DNA of 64,000 nucleotides from Burkholderia sp. SRS-W-2-2016 (GTDB lineage Bacteria; Pseudomonadota; Gammaproteobacteria; Burkholderiales; Burkholderiaceae), in assembly GCF_001931485.1 (NCBI RefSeq), contig NZ_MSDV01000053.1, positions 30,382 to 94,381 on the forward strand, in the 5' to 3' direction. Positions 23,889-33,544 of this stretch are shown here, in pieces. The notes under the pieces were generated by a model. That model ran no database searches and was not told the origin of the DNA. It saw nothing but the letters and a program-made list of their open reading frames with translations. Both the position numbers and the translations under genes were made by a program. Position 1 is the stretch's first letter, and every line of letters begins with the position of its first letter.

Positions 23889-24587
23889 ATGGCCCACGCT
23901 TCGACTGCCGGCGCGGCATCGCAACCGCCGCGCGAAACCTCGACCGACGCGGTCTATCAACAGATTCGCGCGCGCATTCTGTCCAACGAATTCCGCCCGG
24001 GCACGCAGCTGCTCGAACAGGAACTGGTCGCCCTGTTCGGCGTCAGCCGCACGCCGGTGCGCGAAGCCTTGATCCGTCTGCAGAAGGAAAATCTGCTGGT
24101 CATCGTGCCGCGCCACGGGATGCGGGTGCGCAGCATCTCGATCGCGGATATCGAGGAAGTGCAGCAGGTGCAGGCGAGTCTGGAAGCGACTGCCGCCGAG
24201 GCGGTCGCGCGCGCCGCCCCGAAAGCGAAAGACCTGAAGCCGCTCGACAAAGCCTGTACCGAGATGGAGCGCGCGTTCGAGCGCGACGATCTGGCCGCGT
24301 GGGCCGCGGCCGCCGACGCGTTCTATGCGCATCTGCTCACGCTCGCGGGCAATCCGCGCCTCACGCAGATCGTCGGCGAATGCCGCGCGCAGATGGGGCA
24401 TGTGCGCGATATGACGTTGCGGCTGGTCGACTGGCCGGATGCGCAGACCGACGCGTTGCGCGCGATCGTCGCCGCCGCGCGCGCGGGCGATGCGGCGACG
24501 GCGGGCAGCGTCGCGCGTGCGCACCGAACGCGGATCGTGCAGTGGCAGGTCGACGCGTTGCGGCGGCACCGGATTTTCGACGTATAG
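23889..24587 (+). CDS. GntR-family (FadR subfamily, FCD domain) transcriptional regulator
   Basis: A 232-residue regulator from the ATG at 23889. The winged helix YQQIRARILSNEFRPGTQLLEQELVALFGVSRTPVREALIRLQ is very close to that of the GntR protein at 20835-21668, including the recognition helix. The FCD domain has ADAFYAHLLTLAGNPRL and a C-terminal DALRAIVAAARAGDA with the family His/Asp pattern less complete than usual. It precedes an MFS transporter gene on the same strand by 228 bp, which is a likely target. An upstream start at 23805 would add 28 residues but overlap the leader. Confidence 0.87.
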   Translation: MAHASTAGAASQPPRETSTDAVYQQIRARILSNEFRPGTQLLEQELVALFGVSRTPVREALIRLQKENLLVIVPRHGMRVRSISIADIEEVQQVQASLEATAAEAVARAAPKAKDLKPLDKACTEMERAFERDDLAAWAAAADAFYAHLLTLAGNPRLTQIVGECRAQMGHVRDMTLRLVDWPDAQTDALRAIVAAARAGDAATAGSVARAHRTRIVQWQVDALRRHRIFDV

Positions 24588-24815
24588 CGCGCCGCCGCGC
24601 GCAGCGCGCATCCCGCCTGGCCTCCTGAATACCGCCCGCCTGCGTTGCGCTCGCCGCAACGCTCGATTGCGCGCCGGCCGGCTTCCGCCCGGATGCCGCC
24701 TCTTCTAATCTCTGCTCCTGAAAACCTTGCCCCGCCGAACCGGCACAGTCATGCCGCGGCCGGGCGACCGCCCCGCCTCGCCCGTATTCGCGAGGTACCC
24801 GTTCAAGGAACCGAG

Positions 24816-26030
24816 ATGTCCACACCGTCACGCACTATCGGCAGCAAACCCCACTCAAGCCCGCTATCGACGGGCCTCGTCGCCCTTTTCGCGTTCAGTT
24901 GCGGCGCGATCGTCGCGAACCTCTACTACGCGCAGCCGATCACGCTGCTGATCGGCTCTTCTCTGCACATGTCCGGCGACACCGCCAGCCTGATCGTGTC
25001 GCTGACGCAGATCGGCTACGCGCTCGGGCTCTTTTTCATCGTGCCGCTCGGCGATCTGCTCGAGAACCGCAAGCTGATGATCACGACCGCGCTGGTCGCG
25101 ATCGCCAGTCTTGCCACGGCGTCGTTCGCGCATTCCGCCAGCGTGTTTCTGCTGCTGTCGTTGCTGATCGGCTTCAGCTCGGTCGCCGTACAGATTCTGA
25201 TCCCGCTCGCGGCGCACCTCGCTCCCGACCATTCGCGCGGGCGCATCGTCGGCACGATCATGAGCGGGCTGTTGCTCGGCGTGCTGCTGGCGCGCCCGCT
25301 GGCCAGCGTGATCGCCGATCATTTCGGCTGGCGCGTGGTGTTCGGCAGCGCGGCGGTCCTGATGGCACTCGTGACCGCGCTGCTCGCGCTGACCATTCCG
25401 CGCCGCCAGCCGCAACACCGTGCCACCTACGTCGAACTGCTCGGCTCGCTGATCGCGCTGACGCGCACGTTGCCGGTGCTGCGCGATCGCGCGCTCTACC
25501 AGGGTTTGATGTTCGCGTCGTTCAGTCTGTTCTGGACCGCGGTGCCGATCGAGCTGACCCGGCAATATGGGCTGTCGCAATCGCAGATCGCGTTGTTCGC
25601 CCTCGTCGGCGCGATTGGCGCGACCTCCGCGCCGGTCGCCGGGCGGCTGGCCGATGCCGGGCACGCGGTGCGCGCGACGATCGTCGCGCTGGTCACCGCC
25701 GCGCTCTCGTACCTGCCCGCGCTCGTGTATCCCGGCAGCGGCCTGTTCGGGCTCGTCGTCACCGGTATCGCGCTCGATTTCGCGGTGCAGATGAACATGG
25801 TGGTCGGCCAGCGCGAGATCTACGCACTCGATCCGGCCAGCCGCAATCGTCTGAACGCGCTCTATATGACGAGCATTTTCGTGGGCGGCGCGCTGGGCTC
25901 CGCGCTCGCGAGCCTGCTGTTCGAGCGCGGCGGCTGGCCGCTCGTCGCCGGTGTCGCGTTGAGCTTTCCGCTGCTCGCGCTGGCGCACTTCCTGGCGGTG
26001 GGACGCAGCCACGCCCGTGTGAACCGCTGA
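24816..26030 (+). CDS. MFS transporter
   Basis: A 404-residue inner-membrane protein with twelve predicted helices. Motif A-like loops are present (GDLLENRKLM after helix 2 and GRLADAGHAVR in the second half). The N-terminal ANLYYAQPITLLIGSSL is typical of the DHA1-like group annotated as drug or sugar efflux (YdeG/AraJ-like). An AAGGAA ribosome-binding site precedes the ATG at 24816. The substrate is unknown; the upstream GntR regulator with an FCD domain suggests an organic acid signal. Confidence 0.87.
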   Translation: MSTPSRTIGSKPHSSPLSTGLVALFAFSCGAIVANLYYAQPITLLIGSSLHMSGDTASLIVSLTQIGYALGLFFIVPLGDLLENRKLMITTALVAIASLATASFAHSASVFLLLSLLIGFSSVAVQILIPLAAHLAPDHSRGRIVGTIMSGLLLGVLLARPLASVIADHFGWRVVFGSAAVLMALVTALLALTIPRRQPQHRATYVELLGSLIALTRTLPVLRDRALYQGLMFASFSLFWTAVPIELTRQYGLSQSQIALFALVGAIGATSAPVAGRLADAGHAVRATIVALVTAALSYLPALVYPGSGLFGLVVTGIALDFAVQMNMVVGQREIYALDPASRNRLNALYMTSIFVGGALGSALASLLFERGGWPLVAGVALSFPLLALAHFLAVGRSHARVNR

Positions 26031-26049
26031 ACCGCTGAACCGCTGAACC
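26021..26049. repeat. 8-bp tandem repeat GAACCGCT, 3.6 copies
   Basis: Three exact copies of GAACCGCT (26021-26044) plus GAACC. The MFS stop codon TGA lies across the first and second copies, so copy-number change would not alter the protein. Confidence 0.75.
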
Positions 26050-26081
26050 AATGACGTCGTCCGCCGCGCGCGGGCGACGCG

Positions 26082-26987
26082 TTACTGGAGCCGCGTTTCG
26101 ATGAACTGCAGGAACGCGCGCACTTTCAGCGATTGACGCCGGTTCGGCAGGAACGCGGCGAACACGACCGCCGCATCGTCGTGCGGCGTGACGTGATGAT
26201 CCGCGAACAACGCGGTCAGTTGCCCCGCCCGCAGATGCGGCTCGACCAGCCAGCGCGGCAACAGCGCGATCCCTTGCGCGGCGAGCACGGCCGCGAGCAG
26301 CATATCGAGGCTGTTGGTCACGAGCCGTCCGCGCACGTTGACCCGCTCCTGCTGACCGGCGTGCGTGAACATCCATGCCTGACGCGCACGATAGCTGCCG
26401 CCGTACGCGATCCGTAGACATTGATGGTCGGCCAGTTCGGCGGGCGCGGCAGGCGTGCCGTGACGTTGCAGATAGTCGGGACTCGCGACGACCAGCCGCG
26501 GGTTATCGGCGAGTACTTTCGCGACGAGTTGGGGATTGTCGGCCGGCACGCCGATACGAATGGCGACGTCGATCCGGTCGAGCGCAAGATCGACCATCTG
26601 GTCGGCGACGACCACGTCGAGCGCGACGTTGGGTTGCTCGCGCATGAACGCCGCGAGATGCGGCGCGAGCACAACGCGGTTGTAAGTCGCCGGGACGGTG
26701 AGCCGCAGCGTACCGACCGGCACCGCGCCGCTATCGAGAATGCTTTCGTCCGCTTCGGCCAGTCCGTCGAGCACGGCGGCGATGCGCTCCACGTAGTTCG
26801 CGCCGGCGTCGGTCAGGCTGACGCGCCGCGGGGTGCGCGTCAGCAACGCAGTGCCGAGATCGGCCTCCAGCGCATCCATCAGCCGGGCAACCGATGACGT
26901 GGCGACCCCCATCCGCTTTGCCGCCTTGGCGAAGCCCTCGGCATCGGCTACTTCGAGCAACGTTTTGAGGGCGACGAGTTTGTCCAT
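26082..26987 (-). CDS. LysR-family transcriptional regulator
   Basis: A 301-residue LysR protein with the winged helix KTLLEVADAEGFAKAAKRMGVATSSVARLMDALEADLGTALLTRTPRRVSLTDAG and a standard effector domain ending FLQFIETRL. Sequence style resembles the DsdC/PA-type LysR proteins that regulate a divergent gene. It converges on the MFS gene. The ATG at 26987 has an AAGGAG only 2 nt away, so the GTG at 27002 may be the actual start. Target and ligand are not evident. Confidence 0.88.
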   Translation of the reverse strand: MDKLVALKTLLEVADAEGFAKAAKRMGVATSSVARLMDALEADLGTALLTRTPRRVSLTDAGANYVERIAAVLDGLAEADESILDSGAVPVGTLRLTVPATYNRVVLAPHLAAFMREQPNVALDVVVADQMVDLALDRIDVAIRIGVPADNPQLVAKVLADNPRLVVASPDYLQRHGTPAAPAELADHQCLRIAYGGSYRARQAWMFTHAGQQERVNVRGRLVTNSLDMLLAAVLAAQGIALLPRWLVEPHLRAGQLTALFADHHVTPHDDAAVVFAAFLPNRRQSLKVRAFLQFIETRLQ

Positions 26988-27064
26988 GACTCCTTGGTTC
27001 ACGCACCGTGCGCAATGTCGCGGTAGCTTACACGTGAACGCGGGGCCGTGCGGTTACCGTCGCG

Positions 27065-29731
27065 TCAGTCCTGAAGTTGCTGGCGCAAATACACCGCGGT
27101 CCGGCTGTCCGGCTCGCCCGCCACTTCGCGCGGCGTGCCGCTCGCGACGATTTTCCCGCCGGCGTCGCCGGCTCCCGGGCCCACGTCGATCACCCAGTCG
27201 CTCTGGATCGCCACCCGCATATCGTGTTCGACCAGCACCACCGTGTTGCCCGCGTCGACGAGTCCCTGCAACTGCACCATCAGGCGGTCGACGTCGGCCG
27301 GATGCAGGCCGGTGGTCGGTTCGTCGAGGATGTACAGCGTGTCGGCGCGCTGCGCGCGTTGCAATTCGGTGGCGAGCTTGATGCGCTGCGCTTCGCCGCC
27401 CGATAGCTCGGTGGCCGGCTGGCCGAGTCGCAGATAACCGAGGCCGAGATCGCGCAGCGCCGCGAGCGCGCGCATCACCGCCGCTTCGTCCGCGAAGAAT
27501 TCGCACGCGGCGTCGACGGTCAGGCCCAGCACGTCGGCGATGTTCTTGCCGCGCCACGTAATTTCCAGCGTCGCCGCGTTGTAGCGTGTGCCGTTGCAGG
27601 TCGTGCACGGCGCGTACACGCTCGGCAGAAACAGCAGTTCGACGCTGACGAAGCCCTCGCCTTCGCAAACCGGGCAACGTCCTTGCGCGACGTTGAACGA
27701 AAAACGGCCAGCACTATAACGACGCTTGCGCGCGGCGGGCGTGTCCGCGAACAGCTTGCGCACGTGATCGAACAGCCCGGTGTAGGTCGCGAGGTTCGAG
27801 CGCGGCGTGCGGCCGATCGGCTTCTGGTCGACCCGCACCAGCCGTTTGATCGCCTCCATCCCGCCGGCGATATGGCCGCCGGTGCGCGCCGCCGCGGTGA
27901 CGAACAGCGGGTTTTCTTCGTCATCCTCCACGTTGTCGATCATCTTCCCGAGCCGGCCCGCGACCAGTTCCGGCAGCGCCTGGCTAACGAGGCTCGACTT
28001 GCCGGAACCCGATACGCCGGTCACCGTGCTCAGGCAGCCGAGCGGAAACGCAACGTCCAGCTCATGCAGGTTGTTGCGGGTGATCCTCGCGAGCTTCAGC
28101 CAGCCCGAGGCTGCGCGTGGCGTGCGATCTGGCGGGGTCGGCGCGGCGAACAGATGCCGGCGCGTCTGCGACGCTTCGATGCTCGCGAGCCCTTCCGGCG
28201 GCCCGCTATACAGCACCTGCCCGCCGCCTTCGCCGGCAGCCGGGCCGACATCGACGAGCCAGTCGGCCCGCCGCATCATCTGCAGATCGTGCTCGACGAT
28301 GAACAGCGAATTACCGGCGGCTTTGAGCGCCTGAAGCGCGCTAAAGAGCGCCTCGCCATCGGCGGGATGCAGGCCGGCCGATGGCTCGTCGAGCACGTAC
28401 ACCACGCCGAATAGTTGCGACGACAACTGCGTGCCCAGTCGCAGCCGCTGCAATTCGCCCGACGACAGCGTCGGCGTACTGCGATCGAGCGTCAGATAAC
28501 CGAGGCCGAGATCGATCAGCGTGGTCAGCCGCTCCAGCAACTCGGCCGCGATACGTTGCGCGGCGAGCCGCTTCTCCTCCGACATATTCGGCGTGCGTCG
28601 CACATCGGGCGAGGCCTTGTGCGCCGAGCCGCCGGCGGACACGCGCTTTTGCACCGCCTCACGCATCGCGCTTTTACTGAGGACATTTGTCTTGCCCGCA
28701 ACCGCATCGGTTGCATCGGCTGCGCCCGGCCATGCTCCGCGCGCGATCGGTTCGAGCATCGCGGCCAGCGCCGCGAGCGGCAACTGCGACAGCTCCGCGA
28801 TATCGAGCCCGGCGAACTTCACCGACAGCGCCTCTTTCTTCAGCCGCTTGCCGCGACAATCCGGGCAGTCGCTGCCGACCATGTACTGCGACACGCGCTT
28901 TTTCATCAGCGCGCTTTGCGTGTTGGCAAAGGTATGGAGTACGTAGCGGCGCGCGCCGCTGAAGGTGCCCTGGTAGCTCGGCTCGTCCTTGCGTCTGAGC
29001 GCCGCGCGGGTTTCTTTCGGTGTGAGGCCCGCGTAGACCGGCACGGTCGGCTGCTCGTCGGTGAACAGGATCCAGTCGCGGTCTTTTTTCGGCAGGTCGC
29101 GCCACCGCGTATCGACGTCGTAGCCGAGCGTGACCAGGATGTCGCGCAGATTCTGGCCGTGCCATGCGGGCGGCCACGCGGCGATCGCGCGTTCGCGGAT
29201 GGTCAGCGAGTCGTCGGGCACCATCGATTTTTCGGTGACCTCGTACACGCGCCCCAGTCCATGACAGGCCGGACACGCGCCCTGCACCGTGTTCGGCGAG
29301 AAATCCTCGGCAAACAGCATCGGCTGCTTCGGCGGGTAGGTGCCGGTGCGCGAATACAGCATCCGCACGAGGCTCGACAGCGTGGTCACACTGCCCACCG
29401 ACGAGCGCGCGCCCGGCGAGCCGCGTTGCTGTTGCAGCGCGACCGCGGGCGGCAGGCCTTCGATCGCGTCGACTTCCGGCACGCCGACCTGTTCGATCAG
29501 CCGCCTCGCGTACGGCGCGACCGATTCGAAGTAGCGGCGCTGCGCCTCCGCATACAAGGTGCCGAACGCGAGCGACGACTTGCCGGAACCGGACACGCCG
29601 GTGAACACGACGAGCGCGTCGCGCGGAATCTGTACGTCGATGTTCTTGAGGTTGTGTTCGCGGGCGCCGCGCACCTGAACGAAACCTTCTAACGGCGGCG
29701 ACGAATCGGCTTTGCGGGCAGTGGCGTCCAT
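27065..29731 (-). CDS. UvrA-like excinuclease ABC subunit A paralogue
   Basis: An 888-residue double ABC ATPase of the UvrA family from the ATG at 29731. Walker A motifs GVSGSGKSSLAFGT and GVSGSGKSSLVSQ begin the two halves. The zinc fingers are CPACHGLG...CPDCRGKR and CPVCEGEG...CTTCNGTR. Signature LSSGELQRLRLG and LSGGEAQRIKLA and the Walker B blocks YVLDEPSAGLHP and YILDEPTTGLHP are intact. It is shorter than the ~950-residue housekeeping UvrA, with a reduced UvrB-binding insertion. This is typical of the UvrA2/DrrC-like paralogues linked to tolerance of DNA-binding drugs. No uvrB or LexA box is adjacent. Confidence 0.9.
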   Translation of the reverse strand: MDATARKADSSPPLEGFVQVRGAREHNLKNIDVQIPRDALVVFTGVSGSGKSSLAFGTLYAEAQRRYFESVAPYARRLIEQVGVPEVDAIEGLPPAVALQQQRGSPGARSSVGSVTTLSSLVRMLYSRTGTYPPKQPMLFAEDFSPNTVQGACPACHGLGRVYEVTEKSMVPDDSLTIRERAIAAWPPAWHGQNLRDILVTLGYDVDTRWRDLPKKDRDWILFTDEQPTVPVYAGLTPKETRAALRRKDEPSYQGTFSGARRYVLHTFANTQSALMKKRVSQYMVGSDCPDCRGKRLKKEALSVKFAGLDIAELSQLPLAALAAMLEPIARGAWPGAADATDAVAGKTNVLSKSAMREAVQKRVSAGGSAHKASPDVRRTPNMSEEKRLAAQRIAAELLERLTTLIDLGLGYLTLDRSTPTLSSGELQRLRLGTQLSSQLFGVVYVLDEPSAGLHPADGEALFSALQALKAAGNSLFIVEHDLQMMRRADWLVDVGPAAGEGGGQVLYSGPPEGLASIEASQTRRHLFAAPTPPDRTPRAASGWLKLARITRNNLHELDVAFPLGCLSTVTGVSGSGKSSLVSQALPELVAGRLGKMIDNVEDDEENPLFVTAAARTGGHIAGGMEAIKRLVRVDQKPIGRTPRSNLATYTGLFDHVRKLFADTPAARKRRYSAGRFSFNVAQGRCPVCEGEGFVSVELLFLPSVYAPCTTCNGTRYNAATLEITWRGKNIADVLGLTVDAACEFFADEAAVMRALAALRDLGLGYLRLGQPATELSGGEAQRIKLATELQRAQRADTLYILDEPTTGLHPADVDRLMVQLQGLVDAGNTVVLVEHDMRVAIQSDWVIDVGPGAGDAGGKIVASGTPREVAGEPDSRTAVYLRQQLQD

Positions 29732-29870
29732 GTGCGATCGATGGCGGATGGGCAGGGCGTGCGGTGCGATATTAGCAGCGTGACTCCGCCGAAGCCCAGC
29801 CGCACGAATCGTGCCCAGCGGGGCATCGCAGCCGGGCACCGGCGCGCCTGCCCCGCACGACGGACCGCCC

Positions 29871-29894
29871 GCGCTTACACCTGCGCTTACACCT
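29871..29894. repeat. 12-bp direct duplication at the end of the SDR gene
   Basis: GCGCTTACACCT occurs twice in tandem. The SDR stop codon (29887-29889) lies in the second copy, and the other copy carries the same TAA-containing unit downstream. Confidence 0.65.
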
Positions 29895-30642
29895 GCGCCT
29901 GCCCGCCGTCCGCCGCGATCTCGGCGCCGTTGATAAAGCTCGAATCATCGGACGCGAGGAACGTCACCACCTTCGCGATTTCCTCCGGCTCGGCAAGACG
30001 GCCCATCGGCACCAGCGACGCGAGGTACGCAAGCAATCCCTCCTGACCTTCACGCGTATCGCCGCCGAGTTCGGCCAGACCGATCGTGCGCGTCGAACCG
30101 GGACTGACCACGTTCACGCGGATGCCGCGCTCCTTCAGATCCAGCACCCAGCTGCGGGCAAGCGCGCGCACAGCGGCTTTCGAAGCACTGTAGATACTGA
30201 ACGCCTGGGTCCCCGTCGAACCGGCGATCGATCCGGTCAGGATGATCGAGCCGCCCTTCGACATCAGCGACAGCGCCTTCTGCACGGTGAACACGACCGC
30301 GCGCACATTGCGGTTGAAGGTGTCGTCGAAATGCTGTTCGGAGATGTCACCGAGCGGCGCCATCGAGCCGCCGCCGGCGTTCGTGTACAGCACGTCGAGC
30401 CGGCCCTCTTCGGCGCGGATTCTCGCGAATAGCGCATCCAGATCCGCCGCGCGCGTGACATCGCCCTTCACGCCGCGCGCGCCATGCCCCACCGTTTCGA
30501 GCGCCTGTTCCAGTTCCGCTTCGCGCCGCCCGGTGATGTACACGCGCGCGCCCTGCGCGGCGAGATCTTTTGCCGCGGCCAGCCCGATGCCGCTCGTGCC
30601 GCCCGTGACCAGCGCGACCTTACCTTCCACTCGTTTGCTCAT
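29887..30642 (-). CDS. Short-chain dehydrogenase/reductase (SDR)
   Basis: A 251-residue classical SDR. The cofactor motif TGGTSGIG is at about residues 14-21, NAGG follows in LYTNAGGGS, and the catalytic Ser (LTGSIAGSTG) and YxxxK (YSASK) are present. PGSTRTIGL and the C-terminal NGAEIAADGGQAQV complete the fold. It probably reduces a ketone or oxidises an alcohol with NAD(P)H; the substrate is unknown. It is followed on the same strand by the UvrA paralogue, with 155 bp between them, and is preceded by the lactonase gene. Confidence 0.9.
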   Translation of the reverse strand: MSKRVEGKVALVTGGTSGIGLAAAKDLAAQGARVYITGRREAELEQALETVGHGARGVKGDVTRAADLDALFARIRAEEGRLDVLYTNAGGGSMAPLGDISEQHFDDTFNRNVRAVVFTVQKALSLMSKGGSIILTGSIAGSTGTQAFSIYSASKAAVRALARSWVLDLKERGIRVNVVSPGSTRTIGLAELGGDTREGQEGLLAYLASLVPMGRLAEPEEIAKVVTFLASDDSSFINGAEIAADGGQAQV

Positions 30643-30785
30643 GATGTCCTCCAGGTTCGATGTCGATTCGTCGGCGCAACGACAGTCGCCGCCGACATAG
30701 CGATCGGTACCGCTATGGCCGGGAAGATTAACGAGCGGGCGCGGACGGCGTCCTTGAAGGATGCTGAATTTTTATGAAGCGGCGG

Positions 30786-31886
30786 TCACGCGAACTGGAC
30801 GCACACCGCGTGGCGAACCGGGTAATCGTGGCCGGTGAATTCCAGCTCGCCGGTTTGCGGGTCGATCGAAAACACCCGGATAAACCCGTCATTTTGCGAG
30901 GCGGCAAGCAGATAACGGCCATCCGGCGATACCGCGAGATCCCGCGGCGCCGCGCCGCCCGACGGCCAGTGACCGAGCGGCGTCAGCGTGCCCGCTGCTT
31001 CATCGACGCGCGCGGCGAACACCGAATCATGACCGCGATTGCCGACGTACACGGTACGGCCCGACGGATGCAGCCGTATCGCACTCGCGTAACTGACGCC
31101 GCCGAAGCCGGCCGGCAGACTCGAAATTTCGCTGCTGAGCGAGGCCGCGCCAGCCGCGTCGAGCCGGTACATCCGCAGCGTCGACGACAGTTCGTAATTG
31201 ACCAGCAGGCACTGGCCCGCGCGTCCGAACGCGAGGTGACGCGGGCCCGCGCCGGGCGCGGCCGGCAGGATCAGATCGGGCTCCTGACGCGGCAAGCCGG
31301 TATCGGCGGCCAACGGGTGACGTGTCACACGGTCGGCGCCGAGGTCCGCGATATAAACGTGGCGGCGATCCGGACTAACGAGCGCGCAGTGCGCGTGCGG
31401 CCCCTCCTGCCGCTCGGCGTTCGGGCCGCTCCCCTGGCCGACGAGAACAGCCGGCGCACCCATCGGCACGCGTTGCGCATCCAGCCGCAGCGCCAGCACT
31501 TCGCCGCTCAGATAGTTCGATACGAGCAGCAGCGACAACGTCTCGTCGACCGATACGTGGCAGGGCCAACTCCCCGGTGTCGGCGTGTCGTGCAGCAGGG
31601 TCAACGTGCCGCGCGCGGTATCGAGCGCATAGGTGCTCACGCCCGCGCCGACTTTGGCGGTCACTTCTCGCACCGCGTAGACGCGGCTGCGATCCGCCGA
31701 CACCGTCAGATAGGTCGGATTGACGGCCGCCTGCACCGTGATCGGACTGAGTTGTCCGCTGGCCGTATCGAAGTTCAACAGATGGATGCCCTCGCCCTTA
31801 CCTTCGACGTGCGGCATCGACTGCGTATAGGTACCCACTACGACGGTGAAGCTATTGCTTTGCTGATCAGTCACGCTCATCTCCAT
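30786..31886 (-). CDS. Lactonase family protein (6-phosphogluconolactonase-like beta-propeller)
   Basis: A 366-residue seven-bladed propeller with repeated blades, each with a YVGNRGHDSVF- or LLVSNYLSGEV-like strand and an SPDGRYLLAASQNDGFIRVF block near the C-terminus. Family members include E. coli Pgl and fungal carboxy-muconate lactonases. No signal peptide is present. The ATG at 31886 is followed by a second ATG at 31880, and neither has a strong ribosome-binding site. It is divergent from the winged-helix ATPase gene at 32066; an 11-bp direct repeat lies just upstream of its start. Confidence 0.85.
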   Translation of the reverse strand: MEMSVTDQQSNSFTVVVGTYTQSMPHVEGKGEGIHLLNFDTASGQLSPITVQAAVNPTYLTVSADRSRVYAVREVTAKVGAGVSTYALDTARGTLTLLHDTPTPGSWPCHVSVDETLSLLLVSNYLSGEVLALRLDAQRVPMGAPAVLVGQGSGPNAERQEGPHAHCALVSPDRRHVYIADLGADRVTRHPLAADTGLPRQEPDLILPAAPGAGPRHLAFGRAGQCLLVNYELSSTLRMYRLDAAGAASLSSEISSLPAGFGGVSYASAIRLHPSGRTVYVGNRGHDSVFAARVDEAAGTLTPLGHWPSGGAAPRDLAVSPDGRYLLAASQNDGFIRVFSIDPQTGELEFTGHDYPVRHAVCVQFA

Positions 31887-31899
31887 TTTTCACGAATCA

Positions 31900-31923
31900 T
31901 AACGGCAATACCTAACGGCAATA
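31900..31923. promoter_or_regulatory. 11-bp direct repeat TAACGGCAATA, 13-bp period
   Basis: Two exact copies (31900-31910 and 31913-31923) lie in the divergent region between the lactonase and the winged-helix/STAND regulator. Winged-helix proteins of the OmpR class bind direct repeats, so a link to the adjacent regulator is possible. A simple duplication is the alternative. Confidence 0.5.
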
Positions 31924-32065
31924 AGAACCGCGACGGGCTCGACCCGCTATTACGTCACTTTGTTCGCATTTTGGGCGCGCTAAAATGCGCGCACCAAATC
32001 GGAAGCAATCCGGCAGTTCGATTGCCTCTTCCGTGCAATGCCCGCCGTCGATCAGGAACTGCGAA

Positions 32066-33502
32066 ATGAAATTAGGGGAAGTGGAAGTCATACGAAGTAC
32101 CCGGCAGATTCTGTCGAACGGCGTCGCGGTTCGCGTCAGCAGCCGCGCGTACGAACTGCTCGAACTACTGCTCGACGCCAATGGCGCATTGGTATCGACT
32201 GCGGACATACTCCGCAAGGTCTGGCCCGACACGATCGTCGAAGAGAACAATATTCAGGTGCATATCTCGGCGCTCAGAAGGATCTTCGGAGCGCATCGTC
32301 AGCTGATCCAGACGGTCTCCGGAAGGGGCTACCGGCTGGTCGTTCCGAACGCGCGGGCAGTGGAGCCCGCGCCCGGGTCCGCCGCGCATGCCGCGGTCGC
32401 GAGGCCCGCGACGCCCGCGACACCCGATCCCGCGCGGCGCTTCAGGCTGCCCGATGTGCACGGCCCGCTGTTCGGCCGCGACCCGCTCTTGCACTCACTC
32501 GCCGGCGAACTCGAACGCAATCATTCGCTCATTACGCTGGTCGGCGCGCCCGGGTCCGGAAAGTCGCGCATCGCAATCGAATTGGCGCACCGGCAGCAAC
32601 ACCGGCGAGGCATCGGGACCGCGTATCTGTCGCTGGCGGCATTCCCCCATCGCGACGATCAACGTGCGGCGCTCGACGCGCTGCTCGGCACTATGAATTG
32701 CGTGGCCGCTCGCGCAAGCGCGCGCGAGCCGCTGCTGATCGTGCTGGACAACTGCGATCTGAGCGCGTCGTGCGTGATCGAATCGCTCGACGAGCGCGGG
32801 CTTTTCAGCGGCCCGGGCAGAACGACAGTGCTCGCGACCTGCCGGGCTCCGCTCAACGCGTCGATGGAGAAAGTCGTCTACGTCGACTCGCTATTGCCGG
32901 CTTGCGGCGCCGGCAACGAGCATCCGGCACTGGACCTGTTCGTCTCGCGTGTGCGCGCGCTGGATCCCGACCTGCCGCTCACCGACGCGTTTATCGAACA
33001 GGCGCGCGAGCTGGTGGCGGCAATGGACGGCTTGCCGCTGGCAATCGAATTCGCGGCCCGTCACACGTCGTTGCTCGGCATCGATGTCGTCACGTCGCTG
33101 CTTCAGCGCAACCTGCCGCTGCCCGCGTACGAAATGCGCGGCCCGGCCGACAGCCACCATGCTTCGTTCGACGCGGCGCTCAGGTGGACATGGGCCCACT
33201 TCAGCCCGGCCCAACAAACCATCCTTCGCGGCTTGTCCCGGCTCGGCCGGCCTGCCGGTCCAGACGAGTTGTGCGCGCTCGGCGCCGCGCATGGCTTGCC
33301 GCTTCATCAAGCGCTGGATGCGATCAGCGCACTGGTCGATAGCGCATTCGTGTTTCGCCTTTACGACGGCCCCGCGGTCGAATACCGGATCCCGAATACG
33401 ATCCGGCGCTTCGTGAACGGCGAAACCAGCGAAACGCACGCGCCTGATTCAGCCACATCCCCGCAGCCGTATTCGAAGACCGAATGCGACTCGCTGTGCT
33501 GA
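32066..33502 (+). CDS. Winged-helix DNA-binding protein with STAND/NB-ARC-like ATPase domain
   Basis: A 478-residue regulator from the ATG at 32066. Residues about 1-95 form an OmpR/CadC-type winged helix with KVWPDTIVEENNIQVHISALRR and SGRGYRLV. An ATPase domain follows, with Walker A GAPGSGKS near residue 160, a Walker B-like LLIVLDNCD, and the DGLPLAIEFAAR sensor of COG3903-type ATPases. Unlike the next gene it has no TPR-like C-terminus and stops after the ATPase and a short helical domain. It probably senses a cytoplasmic signal and binds DNA. It is followed 42 bp later by a longer relative; the divergent lactonase is a possible target. Confidence 0.82.
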   Translation: MKLGEVEVIRSTRQILSNGVAVRVSSRAYELLELLLDANGALVSTADILRKVWPDTIVEENNIQVHISALRRIFGAHRQLIQTVSGRGYRLVVPNARAVEPAPGSAAHAAVARPATPATPDPARRFRLPDVHGPLFGRDPLLHSLAGELERNHSLITLVGAPGSGKSRIAIELAHRQQHRRGIGTAYLSLAAFPHRDDQRAALDALLGTMNCVAARASAREPLLIVLDNCDLSASCVIESLDERGLFSGPGRTTVLATCRAPLNASMEKVVYVDSLLPACGAGNEHPALDLFVSRVRALDPDLPLTDAFIEQARELVAAMDGLPLAIEFAARHTSLLGIDVVTSLLQRNLPLPAYEMRGPADSHHASFDAALRWTWAHFSPAQQTILRGLSRLGRPAGPDELCALGAAHGLPLHQALDAISALVDSAFVFRLYDGPAVEYRIPNTIRRFVNGETSETHAPDSATSPQPYSKTECDSLC

Positions 33503-33544
33503 CGGTCCGCGCCGCAGCCCCTCTTTCATGCCGGAGAATCGAAG

